A stretch of 64,000 nucleotides of DNA from Thermanaerovibrio velox DSM 12556 (lineage in GTDB: Bacteria; Synergistota; Synergistia; Synergistales; Synergistaceae). Positions 16,329 through 23,956 of this stretch are shown in pieces. Made by a program: the position numbers and the translations under genes. The DNA is taken from positions 1,426,001-1,490,000 of the forward strand of contig NZ_CM001377.1 of the NCBI RefSeq assembly GCF_000237825.1, read 5' to 3'. Below the pieces are notes generated by a model. It was not told where the DNA came from and searched no databases. It worked only from the letters and a program-made list of their open reading frames with translations. How positions within the stretch are numbered: position 1 is the stretch's first letter; the number at the start of each line of letters is the position of its first letter.

Positions 16329-17519
16329 TCAGCCCAGCACCCCCTGGCGCTTAAGCTCCTGGATCTCCTCCTCGCCCATGGAAAGGAACTCCCCCAGGAC
16401 CTTGCCGGTGTGCTCCCCAAGCAGCGGTGCGGGACCTTTTATCTCCCCCGGGGTCTTGGAGAACTTTATGGGCACGCCCGGGACCTTGAGCTCCCCAGCC
16501 ACCGGGTGGACCAGGGACACGATCATGTCCCGGGCTAACACGTGGGGGTCCGATACCACCTTGTCCACGGTGTTTATGGGGCCACAAGGCACGTTCGCCT
16601 CCCGCAGGACCTCCACCCAATGGGCGGTGCTCCTGGTCCTGGTGCGCTCGTTTATAGCCGCCTTGAGCTCCGGCCAGTTCCTTATGCGGTCCGAGTTGGT
16701 GAGGAACCTCGGGTCCTGGACGAACTCCTCCATGCCAAGCACGCTGCAGAGCTTAGCCCAAAGGGCATCGTTCCCCGCCGCTATGTTCACAAAACCGTCG
16801 GAGCTCTCGAAGGTGGCAAAGGGGGCTATGGATGGATGATCGTTCCCCGCGGGCTTAGGCACGTTCCCAGTGACCACGTACCGGGCTATGGCGTTCTCCA
16901 GCGTGGCCACCAGACAGTCCAACATGGCCACGTCCACCATCTGTCCCTGACCCGTTATGTCCCTGGCCCTGAGGGCTCCAAGTATGCCTATCACGGTGAA
17001 TATGCCGGCCAGTATGTCCGCCATGGAGGAACCCACCTTGGTGGGGTGCTCCTCATCCGGACCGGTTATGCTCTGCAACCCTCCCATGCCCTGGATTATC
17101 AGGTCATAGGCGGGGAGGTGGCTGTACGGGCCATACTGACCGAACCCGGAACTGGCGGCGTAGATCAACCTGGGGTTCACACCGGACAGCACCGGGTAGC
17201 CCAACCCCAGCTTCTCCATGGTGCCGGGCTTGAAGTTCTCCACCAGCACGTCCACCTTCTTCACGAGCTCCAACAGCAGCTTCTTCCCCTCCGGGTGCTT
17301 CAGGTTTATGGCCACGCTCTCCTTGCCCCGGTTTATGCTCATGAAGTAGGCGCTCTCTCCGTTCACCATGGGGGCGAAGGCCCTGGAGTCGTCACCCCCC
17401 GAGGGGTTCTCGACCTTTATCACCCGGGCCCCCAGGTCGGACAACATCATGGTGGCGAAGGGACCCGCCAAAACCCTGGTAAGATCCAGCACCGTAACTC
17501 CTTCCAACGGCCTGTTCAC
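16329..17519 (-). CDS. Class III CoA-transferase (CaiB/BaiF, formyl-CoA:oxalate CoA-transferase-like)
   Basis: A 396-residue enzyme of the family III CoA-transferases, which form interlocked dimers. It has the family's opening LEGVTVLDLTRVLAGPFATMMLSDLGA, the RGKESVAINLKHPEGK segment, and the catalytic aspartate in GSSMADILAG (about residue 168). GTG 17519 is preferred: GGAGGT lies eight bases upstream, while the TTG two codons earlier is too close to that site. The preceding amidase stop is immediately adjacent. In an oxamate/oxalurate operon, a transferase handling oxalate or oxamate-derived acyl-CoA would fit, since the best known family member acts on formyl-CoA and oxalate. The family also acts on carnitine and aromatic acids, so the substrate is inferred. 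Confidence 0.88.
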   Translation of the reverse strand: MNRPLEGVTVLDLTRVLAGPFATMMLSDLGARVIKVENPSGGDDSRAFAPMVNGESAYFMSINRGKESVAINLKHPEGKKLLLELVKKVDVLVENFKPGTMEKLGLGYPVLSGVNPRLIYAASSGFGQYGPYSHLPAYDLIIQGMGGLQSITGPDEEHPTKVGSSMADILAGIFTVIGILGALRARDITGQGQMVDVAMLDCLVATLENAIARYVVTGNVPKPAGNDHPSIAPFATFESSDGFVNIAAGNDALWAKLCSVLGMEEFVQDPRFLTNSDRIRNWPELKAAINERTRTRSTAHWVEVLREANVPCGPINTVDKVVSDPHVLARDMIVSLVHPVAGELKVPGVPIKFSKTPGEIKGPAPLLGEHTGKVLGEFLSMGEEEIQELKRQGVLG

Positions 17520-17525
17520 GGCCAA

Positions 17526-18413
17526 TCACCTCCCGTAGGGTATCCGCCTGGCGGGCTCAAAGGGGCAGCGCCCCTCCTCCAAAATCCCCCGGTAGCTCCT
17601 GAGGTTCCGGTCCTCCACGTGATCAAACCACTGCTCCGCGGAGCTGTTGGGCAACACCCTCCTTATGGGATCCGGATCCAGCCGGGCCCATACGCACTCG
17701 TCGCTGGCCCTGGCCTGGGCCAGCTTCATGGCGGAGGGATGCACTATCATGGAACCTCCGAAGAAATACGCCCCCGACGCATCCCGTCCCACCGAGTTGG
17801 TGGCCACCCAGTAAACGTGATTGTCGTAGGCCCTGGCGCGGTTCGTTATCTCCCAGTGATCAAAGGTCCTCATGAACGCGGAGGGCCGACATATGACCTC
17901 CGCCCCCATGAGGGTGGTGACCCTGGCGAGCTCCGGGAAATCCCCGTCGTAACAGATCACTATGCCTATGTTCCCAAGCTCGGTCTTAACGCAGAAGGGC
18001 TCATGACCCGGGGTGGTCCACCCACCCCCCTCAAGCCTCTCGGTGGGAAACGGATGGGTCTTCCTGTAAACCCCCAATATCCCAGAGGGGCCTATGAGGA
18101 CCGCGGAGTTGTAAACCACCCCCCGCTCCGGCCCCCTCTCGTAGGTGGGGAAGACCAGGTGTATCCCCATCTTCTTGGCCCACTGGACCCCCCGGTCGGT
18201 CAAAGGGCCAGGGATCTCGGACACCGCGTCCCAAAGGTCCTTCGCATCCCCCAAGGGGGTGAACCCGGTAGTGAAGCTCTCCGGCAGGACCACCAGCTCC
18301 GCCTGGGACTCCTTCACACAACGATCCACCCACATCTCGGCCCTGCTCAGATTCTCCTCGACATCCATCGGCTCCACGGCAAACTGCACCGCCGCCGCCA
18401 CGAAAGATCTCAT
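17526..18413 (-). CDS. Nitrilase-superfamily carbon-nitrogen hydrolase (amidase)
   Basis: This 295-residue amidase has the complete catalytic triad of the superfamily: Glu45 in VVLPESF, Lys118 in VYRKTHPF and Cys154 in IVICYDGDFPE. ATG 18413 is preceded by GGGGGGATT; the upstream in-frame ATG at 18437 has no site. It is the first gene of the long leftward catabolic run and lies opposite the PucR-type regulator. Members of this superfamily include omega-amidase, N-carbamoyl-amino-acid hydrolase and beta-ureidopropionase. Those activities would suit hydrolysis of oxamate or of a ureido acid released from purines. Which one cannot be decided from the sequence. Confidence 0.9.
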   Translation of the reverse strand: MRSFVAAAVQFAVEPMDVEENLSRAEMWVDRCVKESQAELVVLPESFTTGFTPLGDAKDLWDAVSEIPGPLTDRGVQWAKKMGIHLVFPTYERGPERGVVYNSAVLIGPSGILGVYRKTHPFPTERLEGGGWTTPGHEPFCVKTELGNIGIVICYDGDFPELARVTTLMGAEVICRPSAFMRTFDHWEITNRARAYDNHVYWVATNSVGRDASGAYFFGGSMIVHPSAMKLAQARASDECVWARLDPDPIRRVLPNSSAEQWFDHVEDRNLRSYRGILEEGRCPFEPARRIPYGR

Positions 18414-18493
18414 CCCAATCCCCCCGTATGGCCCCACAAGGGGCCCTAAAAACTACAACCAATCAATTTGTAATCCCCGCACAACAAGACCTT

Positions 18494-18539
18494 CTTGAAA
18501 GCAGCAGCCCCGTAGGATCGTAGGTTTGGCGCTTTCAAG
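18494..18539. promoter_or_regulatory. Interrupted dyad CTTGAAAGC / GCTTTCAAG upstream of the amidase operon
   Basis: Two perfect 9-base inverted arms (18494-18502 and 18531-18539) are 28 bases apart in the divergent region between the amidase gene and the PucR-type regulator. This looks like a two-site operator for a looping or tandem-binding regulator. Confidence 0.45.
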
Positions 18540-18590
18540 CCACTAAGCCTATTGCCTTTATAGACCGCTACATTACAATACCTTCTTAAG

Positions 18591-18611
18591 GGTTGCCATC
18601 CCATGGCAACC
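18591..18611. promoter_or_regulatory. Perfect dyad GGTTGCCAT-CCC-ATGGCAACC, candidate PucR operator
   Basis: The 9-base arms are perfectly complementary around a 3-base spacer, and TTGACA follows at 18613-18618, facing the regulator gene. A shorter dyad, CAATAT-CC-ATATTG, is at 18642-18655. Size and position fit the operator of the divergent regulator, but binding is unproven. Confidence 0.55.
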
Positions 18612-18694
18612 GTTGACAATCTGACGACGCCTGTTGAGCAACAATATCCATATTGCCATGGGCTTCACAATGGGCGCTCCAAGGGGGATTGGGC

Positions 18695-20260
18695 TTGATA
18701 GCGGCGGACCTTCTAAGACACCATTTGTTCCCTGACTTTGACCTCCTGGGGGGCAGCAGCGGCCTCAACAGGGAGCTCTCCTCGGTGTCCGTAATAGACG
18801 CCCCCGACGTGGATCGCTGGATGAGGGGCGGGGAGTTCCTTGTGGGCAGCGGCTACATATTCCGGGAGGACCCGGAGGCCTTCACGGACTTCCTAAGGCG
18901 GGTCAACGAACGGGGCATAGCGGCGGTGGGGGTGAAGCTGGACCGGTATCATCACGAGCTCCCATCCTCCATGGTGAGCGAGGCGGACAGGATGGGGCTG
19001 CCGCTGCTGTCCATCCCGCTCCACTATCGTTGGACCGACATAATAGAGGGGGTACAAACGTTCCTGTTCCAGGAGCGCAACCGCTCTGCATGCTCCATCG
19101 ACGAAGTGGGCAGCTTCCTTGAAGAGGGTTTGGACATAAGGCAGATACTCTCGACCTTCGCCTCAAGGCTTCAGCGGACCCTGACGGTCCAGTGCTCCCA
19201 GATGGGGATATGCCACAACTTCATGCCCGATGGCTCGGTGGAGGGACCCGAGGCGGCCCAGGAGTTCCTTAAGACCCCGGTGGTCCAGGAGCGGGGACTG
19301 CCAAAGAGGGGACAGGTGGTGGCCAACCTGGAGCTTAGGAACAGCGGGGTGCTCCAGTGGAGCGCCTCCTACCGGTTCCTTTCGGACACCCCGCTCACGG
19401 TGCACCTATGGCTGAGCCAGGGGGAGAACATGCCTTCCGCAAGGCAGGAGCGGATGATACTGCGGGCCATGACGCTGGTGAGGGCCTCAGCCCTGGAGCT
19501 CTCCGCCATATCCAACCGGTCCGCCATGAAGAAGGAGAAGCTCTTCGAGACCCTGTGTTTGGACATATACAACGACACCTCCATCGTGGAGGCCAACCTG
19601 AGAGAGCTTGGGATAACCCTGCCCCATAAGTCCTGCGTGGTCATAGTGTCCAGCATGGACGGCACGTCCCCACCGAGGTGGACCCCTCCGAACGCGGTTA
19701 TGAGCTACAGGCTTGGGGACATGTGGACAGGCTTGGTCCCCCTGCCCGATCTCGATCAGGCCAAGGGAGAGTGGAGCCAGCGGGGAAGGGACCTCAAGGT
19801 TTACGTGGCGATAGGAGGGGGCATAAAATCCATAGGGGAGATAAGCAGGTCCTATCAGGAGGCCAAGAGGACCTTCAACTGGCTGAGGGAGTTCTCCCTG
19901 GACCCCGGGGCATACGCCCACGAGGACCTGTCGCTGTACGCCCTGCTGGACAACCTCTTCCGGCTTCCGGAGGCCAAGGGGGTTTACAAGAGGTTCTTCG
20001 AGCCCCTGCTTGAGGAGGCTTCGTCCAACTCAAGGCGAAGCCTTCCCCTGAAGGAGCTGGTGAGGAGCCTGGTGAGCTGCGACTTCAACGCCCGGCAGTG
20101 CGCCCAGATGCTTCACCTGCACTACAACACCGTCCGGAACCACCTGGACGAGCTGGAGAAACTCTTGGGCGTGGATCTGAACAACCCGCACCACAGGCTG
20201 GGGCTTGCCCTGGCTTACCACATAGGGAACGGCATTAAAAAACGGGGGATCAAGCTCTGA
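18695..20260 (+). CDS. PucR-family transcriptional regulator of purine catabolism
   Basis: A protein of about 521 residues with the PucR domain order: an N-terminal purine-catabolism-regulator-like domain (to about residue 120; SVIDAPDVDRWMRGGEFLVGSGY), a central GGDEF-like/CdaR region with SIGEISRSYQEAKRTF, and a C-terminal HTH_30 helix-turn-helix (CDFNARQCAQMLHLHYNTVRNHL). TTG 18695 is chosen because AAGGGGGA lies seven bases upstream; an earlier TTG at 18653 has no site and falls in a palindrome. PucR activates purine-degradation genes in Bacillus, and its placement opposite the amidase-all-xdh run makes it the likely local regulator. Its last 11 bases overlap the convergent MFS gene. Confidence 0.9.
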   Translation: MIAADLLRHHLFPDFDLLGGSSGLNRELSSVSVIDAPDVDRWMRGGEFLVGSGYIFREDPEAFTDFLRRVNERGIAAVGVKLDRYHHELPSSMVSEADRMGLPLLSIPLHYRWTDIIEGVQTFLFQERNRSACSIDEVGSFLEEGLDIRQILSTFASRLQRTLTVQCSQMGICHNFMPDGSVEGPEAAQEFLKTPVVQERGLPKRGQVVANLELRNSGVLQWSASYRFLSDTPLTVHLWLSQGENMPSARQERMILRAMTLVRASALELSAISNRSAMKKEKLFETLCLDIYNDTSIVEANLRELGITLPHKSCVVIVSSMDGTSPPRWTPPNAVMSYRLGDMWTGLVPLPDLDQAKGEWSQRGRDLKVYVAIGGGIKSIGEISRSYQEAKRTFNWLREFSLDPGAYAHEDLSLYALLDNLFRLPEAKGVYKRFFEPLLEEASSNSRRSLPLKELVRSLVSCDFNARQCAQMLHLHYNTVRNHLDELEKLLGVDLNNPHHRLGLALAYHIGNGIKKRGIKL

Positions 20261-21464
20261 CCTTAAGCAGCATCGCCATGCCGAAGAGGAAGAACCCAGC
20301 CAGGAGTGGTCCTCCCAGGGCGAATGACCCGGTCATCTGGGATATGACCCCGAACGCCAGGGGACCAAGGACCCCAGCAAACTTGCTGGACAGGTCGTAG
20401 AAGCCGAAGAGCTCCGCACTTCGATCCTTCGGCACTATCCTTGAGAAGAGGGACCGGGAAAGCGCCTGGGCACCCCCCTGGACCGAACCTATGGCAAGCG
20501 CCATGGCCCAGAAGTGATAGGGGGTCCTTATGAACGGGACGAACAGACATATCAGAAGGTACACCGCCAGTGTCCCCATAAGGGCCCGCTTATCCCCCAC
20601 GAAGTCCGACGCCTTGGCCCACAGCATGGTCAAGGGTATGCCTATGAACTGGGTGGCCACCAGAGACATCAGGAGGGTCCGCTGGTCTATCCCAATGCTG
20701 GAGCCGTAGATAACCCCCATCCTCATTATGGTCCCTATGCCGTCGTTATAAAGCCAAAAGGCGAACAGGAACCACATCACATCCGGGTCCCCTGGGAGCT
20801 CCCTAAGGGTCTTAAGGGGCCTTGCGAAGAGACCGTAGGAGTCTCCAAGGGCCCTCGGAGGCTCCTGGATGAACATCCAGAAAGGCACGGTGGCAGCGGC
20901 CCACCAGAGGGCCACGGACACGAAGGACATCCTAAAGCCCGCCTCCCCGTAACGGGCAGCCATCAGGACGTTCAGCATGAGGAGCACGCCGCCCCCCAGA
21001 TATCCCAAGGCATAACCCGCGGAGGACAGGAGGGAGCGATCTTCATCGGAGGCTATGTGGGGCAGGAAGGAGTCGTAGAAGACGTTGTTGAAGGAGAACC
21101 CAAGGGAGCCCGCCACGAACACCGCAAGCCCCAAGATCCAGCCACCTCGGGGGAGAAGCCCCATGGCGAACGATGAAATCACCCCCAGGGCGGTGAAGGC
21201 CATGAAAAGCGACTTTCTGAGCCCCCGCTGATCCGCCGCGGCCCCCAAGGCAGGTGCCAGTAGGGCGGTCATTAGCATCCCCATTGCGGTGCCGTAGCCC
21301 CACATGGCCAGCACCAGCTGTTTGGGAGCTCCGGCACCCAAAACCTCCCGGTAGAAAAGGGGGAACATCACCGCCATTATGGTGGTGGCAAAGGCGGAGT
21401 TGCCCACGTCCTGCAGGACCCAGGCCAGCCACTTAGGGTCCTTAAAGACCCCCGTGATTTTCAA
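20250..21464 (-). CDS. MFS transporter, UMF1/Atg22-like
   Basis: A 404-residue major facilitator protein with about 12 membrane segments. The start KITGVFKDPKWLAWVLQDVGNSAF and the segments AADQRGLRKSLFM (loop 2-3 basic motif) and SLGFSFNNVFYDSFLPHIA match the UMF1 family, annotated as vacuole-effluxer Atg22-like permeases. These may export amino acids, but substrates in bacteria are unknown. The start TTG at 21464 lacks a close ribosome site, so the true start is uncertain by a few codons. It converges on the PucR gene and is divergent from the ABC-F gene. Confidence 0.85.
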   Translation of the reverse strand: MKITGVFKDPKWLAWVLQDVGNSAFATTIMAVMFPLFYREVLGAGAPKQLVLAMWGYGTAMGMLMTALLAPALGAAADQRGLRKSLFMAFTALGVISSFAMGLLPRGGWILGLAVFVAGSLGFSFNNVFYDSFLPHIASDEDRSLLSSAGYALGYLGGGVLLMLNVLMAARYGEAGFRMSFVSVALWWAAATVPFWMFIQEPPRALGDSYGLFARPLKTLRELPGDPDVMWFLFAFWLYNDGIGTIMRMGVIYGSSIGIDQRTLLMSLVATQFIGIPLTMLWAKASDFVGDKRALMGTLAVYLLICLFVPFIRTPYHFWAMALAIGSVQGGAQALSRSLFSRIVPKDRSAELFGFYDLSSKFAGVLGPLAFGVISQMTGSFALGGPLLAGFFLFGMAMLLKVRA

Positions 21465-21590
21465 AACGCTAATTACGAAAGCCCCCCTTCATCTAAAAAG
21501 GTGGTCTTAGTTTACCACCCCCGAGCCAAAGCACCTAATGGGTTGTAAAATCCTCTTTGGTCCAGAAGAAGGGAACTGGAGGGATAGGAG

Positions 21591-23552
21591 CTGATAATCT
21601 TAGAAGGGGTATCCCTTAGGTACGGGGAAAGGGTCATACTGGACAACGCGGGCTGGGTGGTCCCAACGGGGCATAAGGTGGCCCTGGTGGGTCCCAACGG
21701 CTGCGGCAAGACGTCTCTAATGAGGCTGCTCGCCGGGGAAGACCATCCGGAGTCCGGCTCGGTCACCGTGAAGGGGCTTCAGGTGGGTTATCTCCCCCAG
21801 GACATAGCCCAGGTGGGGCCTGGGAGCTTGATGGAGCACCTGAGGGCAAGAAGCGGGTTGACTCAGGCGGAGTCGGCGATGCGGGAGCTTGAGGCTCGGA
21901 TGGGTGCATCGGGCATAGGGGAGGACGAGGCGCTCAAGCTAGCCAAGGAACATGACGCCCTGCAGTCAAGGATAGCCAGTCTAGGGGGCTACTCCTTCGA
22001 GGCCCGGGCAAGGCGAGTTCTTAGCGGCCTTGGGTTCGAGGAGCGGGATCACGAGAGGGACTGTGCGGACTTCTCTGGGGGCTGGAAGATGAGGATACTC
22101 CTGGCCTCCATACTGCTTTCGGAGCCAGACGTGCTGCTTCTCGACGAGCCCACCAACCATCTGGACACGGAGAGCATGGAGTGGCTTGAGGGGTACCTCA
22201 AGTCCTTCGATGGCACCATGGTGGCGGTGTCCCACGACAGGCGGTTCATAAACAGGACCACCGCTTCGGTGGCGGAGATCCGGGGCGGGAAGATAAGGAC
22301 CTATCAGGGGAGCTACGAGTCCTACCTGAGGGCCAGGGAGGCGGAGGAGGAGGAGCTGCGCCGAAGGGCCAAGGAGGTCCGGGAGCTACGGGCCAGGACC
22401 ATGGCCTTCGTGGAGCGCTTCCGGTACAAGGCCTCAAAGGCCTCGCAGGTACAAAGCCGCCTCAAGGCGCTGGAGAGGATAGAGGATGCGGTGGAGCTGG
22501 AGTCCGCAAGGGAGCTGACCATAAAGATCCCCACCCCTCCCAGGGGTCCCGAGCTGGTGATAACCGCCCAGGGACTTGGGATGAGCTACGAGGGCCGGTG
22601 GGTCTTCAGGGGGATCCGCTTCGAGGTGCACCGGGGGGACCGGGTGGCCCTGGTGGGCTACAACGGTTCCGGCAAGTCCACCCTCATGCGGCTGATGGGG
22701 CTTAGGGAGGCCCCATCGGAGGGCATCGTGCGCTTGGGCAGCGGTGTGCGGTATGCGTTCTTCTCCCAGGAGAGCGCCGAGAACCTGGACTATCGGAAGA
22801 CCGTGCTGGAGGAGGCGAGATCCGCCGGGACGTACGTCACCGACCAGGATGTGAAGTCCACCCTGGGGGCGTTTCTGTTGGGGCCTGACTACTGGGATCT
22901 GCCGGTGGAGGTCCTGTCCGGGGGGGAAAAGTCCCGGCTGACCCTGGCCAAGATGCTCATGGAACCCGCGAACCTCCTGCTCTTGGACGAGCCCACAAAC
23001 CACCTGGACGAGAGGACCAAGGATATCTTCGCCAGGGCCCTTAAGGCCTACCAGGGTACCTTGGTGATGGTGTCCCACGACCGGGACTTCCTTGACCAGG
23101 TGGTGAACCGGGTGTTCGAGATACGCCGGGGCGCCCTCAGGGAGTACCTGGGCAACTACAGCCGGTTCGCAGAGATTAGGGGGGAGATCGATGGGGTCGA
23201 CGGGGGCCCTAGTTCGTCCCTGGAGGCGGGTGGACGGGACTCCCGGGGGACGGGGCCTCAAAAGGACTCCGGGTCCGTAAAGGAGGAACGAAGGCGCCAG
23301 GCGGAGGAGAGGAACAGGATATACCGTCTTAAGAAGGCGGTGCTGGACAGGATGACCCCCATAGAGAAGGCCATCGGGGCCGCGGAGGATCGGAAGAGGG
23401 AGCTGGAGGAGATGCTGTGCAGCCCCCAGGTTCTAGGCGACTCATCCAAGGTACAGGAGCTGATGCTCGAGCTGTCCGAGACAAACCGGCGTCTTGAGTC
23501 CCTGTACCCCCAGTGGGAGGCCCTGGCGGAGGAGCTAGACTCCATAGAATGA
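21591..23552 (+). CDS. ABC-F family ATPase (duplicated ABC domains), apparent CTG start
   Basis: A soluble, ribosome-associated-type ABC-F protein without membrane domains. The first ATPase domain has GPNGCGKTS, FSGGWKMR and LLLDEPTNHLD; the second has GYNGSGKST, LSGGEKSR and LLLDEPTNHLD. They are joined by a basic linker rich in Glu and Arg, and followed by a C-terminal coiled coil (from about residue 555, EERRRQAEERNRIYR). The conserved first beta strands (IILEGVSLRYGERVILDNAG) are encoded upstream of the first GTG at 21657. A TAG lies two codons before, so only CTG 21591 or the next non-standard codon can start them. GGAGGG sits seven bases before CTG. The role is probably translation-factor-like or in antibiotic tolerance. 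Confidence 0.9.
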   Translation: MIILEGVSLRYGERVILDNAGWVVPTGHKVALVGPNGCGKTSLMRLLAGEDHPESGSVTVKGLQVGYLPQDIAQVGPGSLMEHLRARSGLTQAESAMRELEARMGASGIGEDEALKLAKEHDALQSRIASLGGYSFEARARRVLSGLGFEERDHERDCADFSGGWKMRILLASILLSEPDVLLLDEPTNHLDTESMEWLEGYLKSFDGTMVAVSHDRRFINRTTASVAEIRGGKIRTYQGSYESYLRAREAEEEELRRRAKEVRELRARTMAFVERFRYKASKASQVQSRLKALERIEDAVELESARELTIKIPTPPRGPELVITAQGLGMSYEGRWVFRGIRFEVHRGDRVALVGYNGSGKSTLMRLMGLREAPSEGIVRLGSGVRYAFFSQESAENLDYRKTVLEEARSAGTYVTDQDVKSTLGAFLLGPDYWDLPVEVLSGGEKSRLTLAKMLMEPANLLLLDEPTNHLDERTKDIFARALKAYQGTLVMVSHDRDFLDQVVNRVFEIRRGALREYLGNYSRFAEIRGEIDGVDGGPSSSLEAGGRDSRGTGPQKDSGSVKEERRRQAEERNRIYRLKKAVLDRMTPIEKAIGAAEDRKRELEEMLCSPQVLGDSSKVQELMLELSETNRRLESLYPQWEALAEELDSIE

Positions 23553-23607
23553 TCCCGAGGGTGCGGAGCACCGGCAAGCCGCAGGGCCGGGACGGATTTT
23601 AACCATG

Positions 23608-23952
23608 TCAATCCCTGCGGCGCAGCCTTATGAACGTTCCCTCCCCGGGGGAGGACTCCACGCACAGCACCTCCGTGGCGTTGCCCACCACCTCAAGCTC
23701 CGTGCCCTTGTGCTCCCCCCCGGCGAGGCCCCAGTAGTACTCCCCTATCTCCCTCTGCTGAGGGTGTATCAGGCGGCGTCTCAGCCTCTCCAGGTCCTCT
23801 TGGGATAGGACAAGGTCCGGAGACCGTATCTCCACGTGGAGGACCCCGTTGACGAAGAGGAAGCGATTCTCTATCTCCCTGGAGCCACGCCGTATGAGAT
23901 AGGCCACGAGCTCGCCGGAGGCGTGTATGGCCTTGGCCCACTGACCCTTCAT
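23608..23952 (-). CDS. Unknown small protein cotranscribed with DUF1576 gene
   Basis: I do not recognise this 114-residue, charged, cytosolic-looking protein. It has a beta-rich N-terminal part (ENRFLFVNGVLHVEIRSPDLVLS), a predicted helix with Arg repeats (DLERLRRRLIHPQQREIGEYYWG) and ends FIRLRRRD. There is no signal peptide or membrane segment. Its ATG is four bases after the DUF1576 stop, so the two are almost certainly translated together and may act together. Purine-rich spacing and codon use match the neighbours. An inverted repeat (GCCGCAGGG with CCCTGCGGC) spans its stop and the gap to the ABC-F gene and may end both converging transcripts. Confidence 0.75.
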   Translation of the reverse strand: MKGQWAKAIHASGELVAYLIRRGSREIENRFLFVNGVLHVEIRSPDLVLSQEDLERLRRRLIHPQQREIGEYYWGLAGGEHKGTELEVVGNATEVLCVESSPGEGTFIRLRRRD

Positions 23953-23956
23953 GACA

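Noticed and set aside
16542-18449. A 635-codon plus-strand open frame opposite the CoA-transferase and amidase
   Set aside because: It spans two well-supported minus-strand genes and their junction, and shows no recognisable domain.
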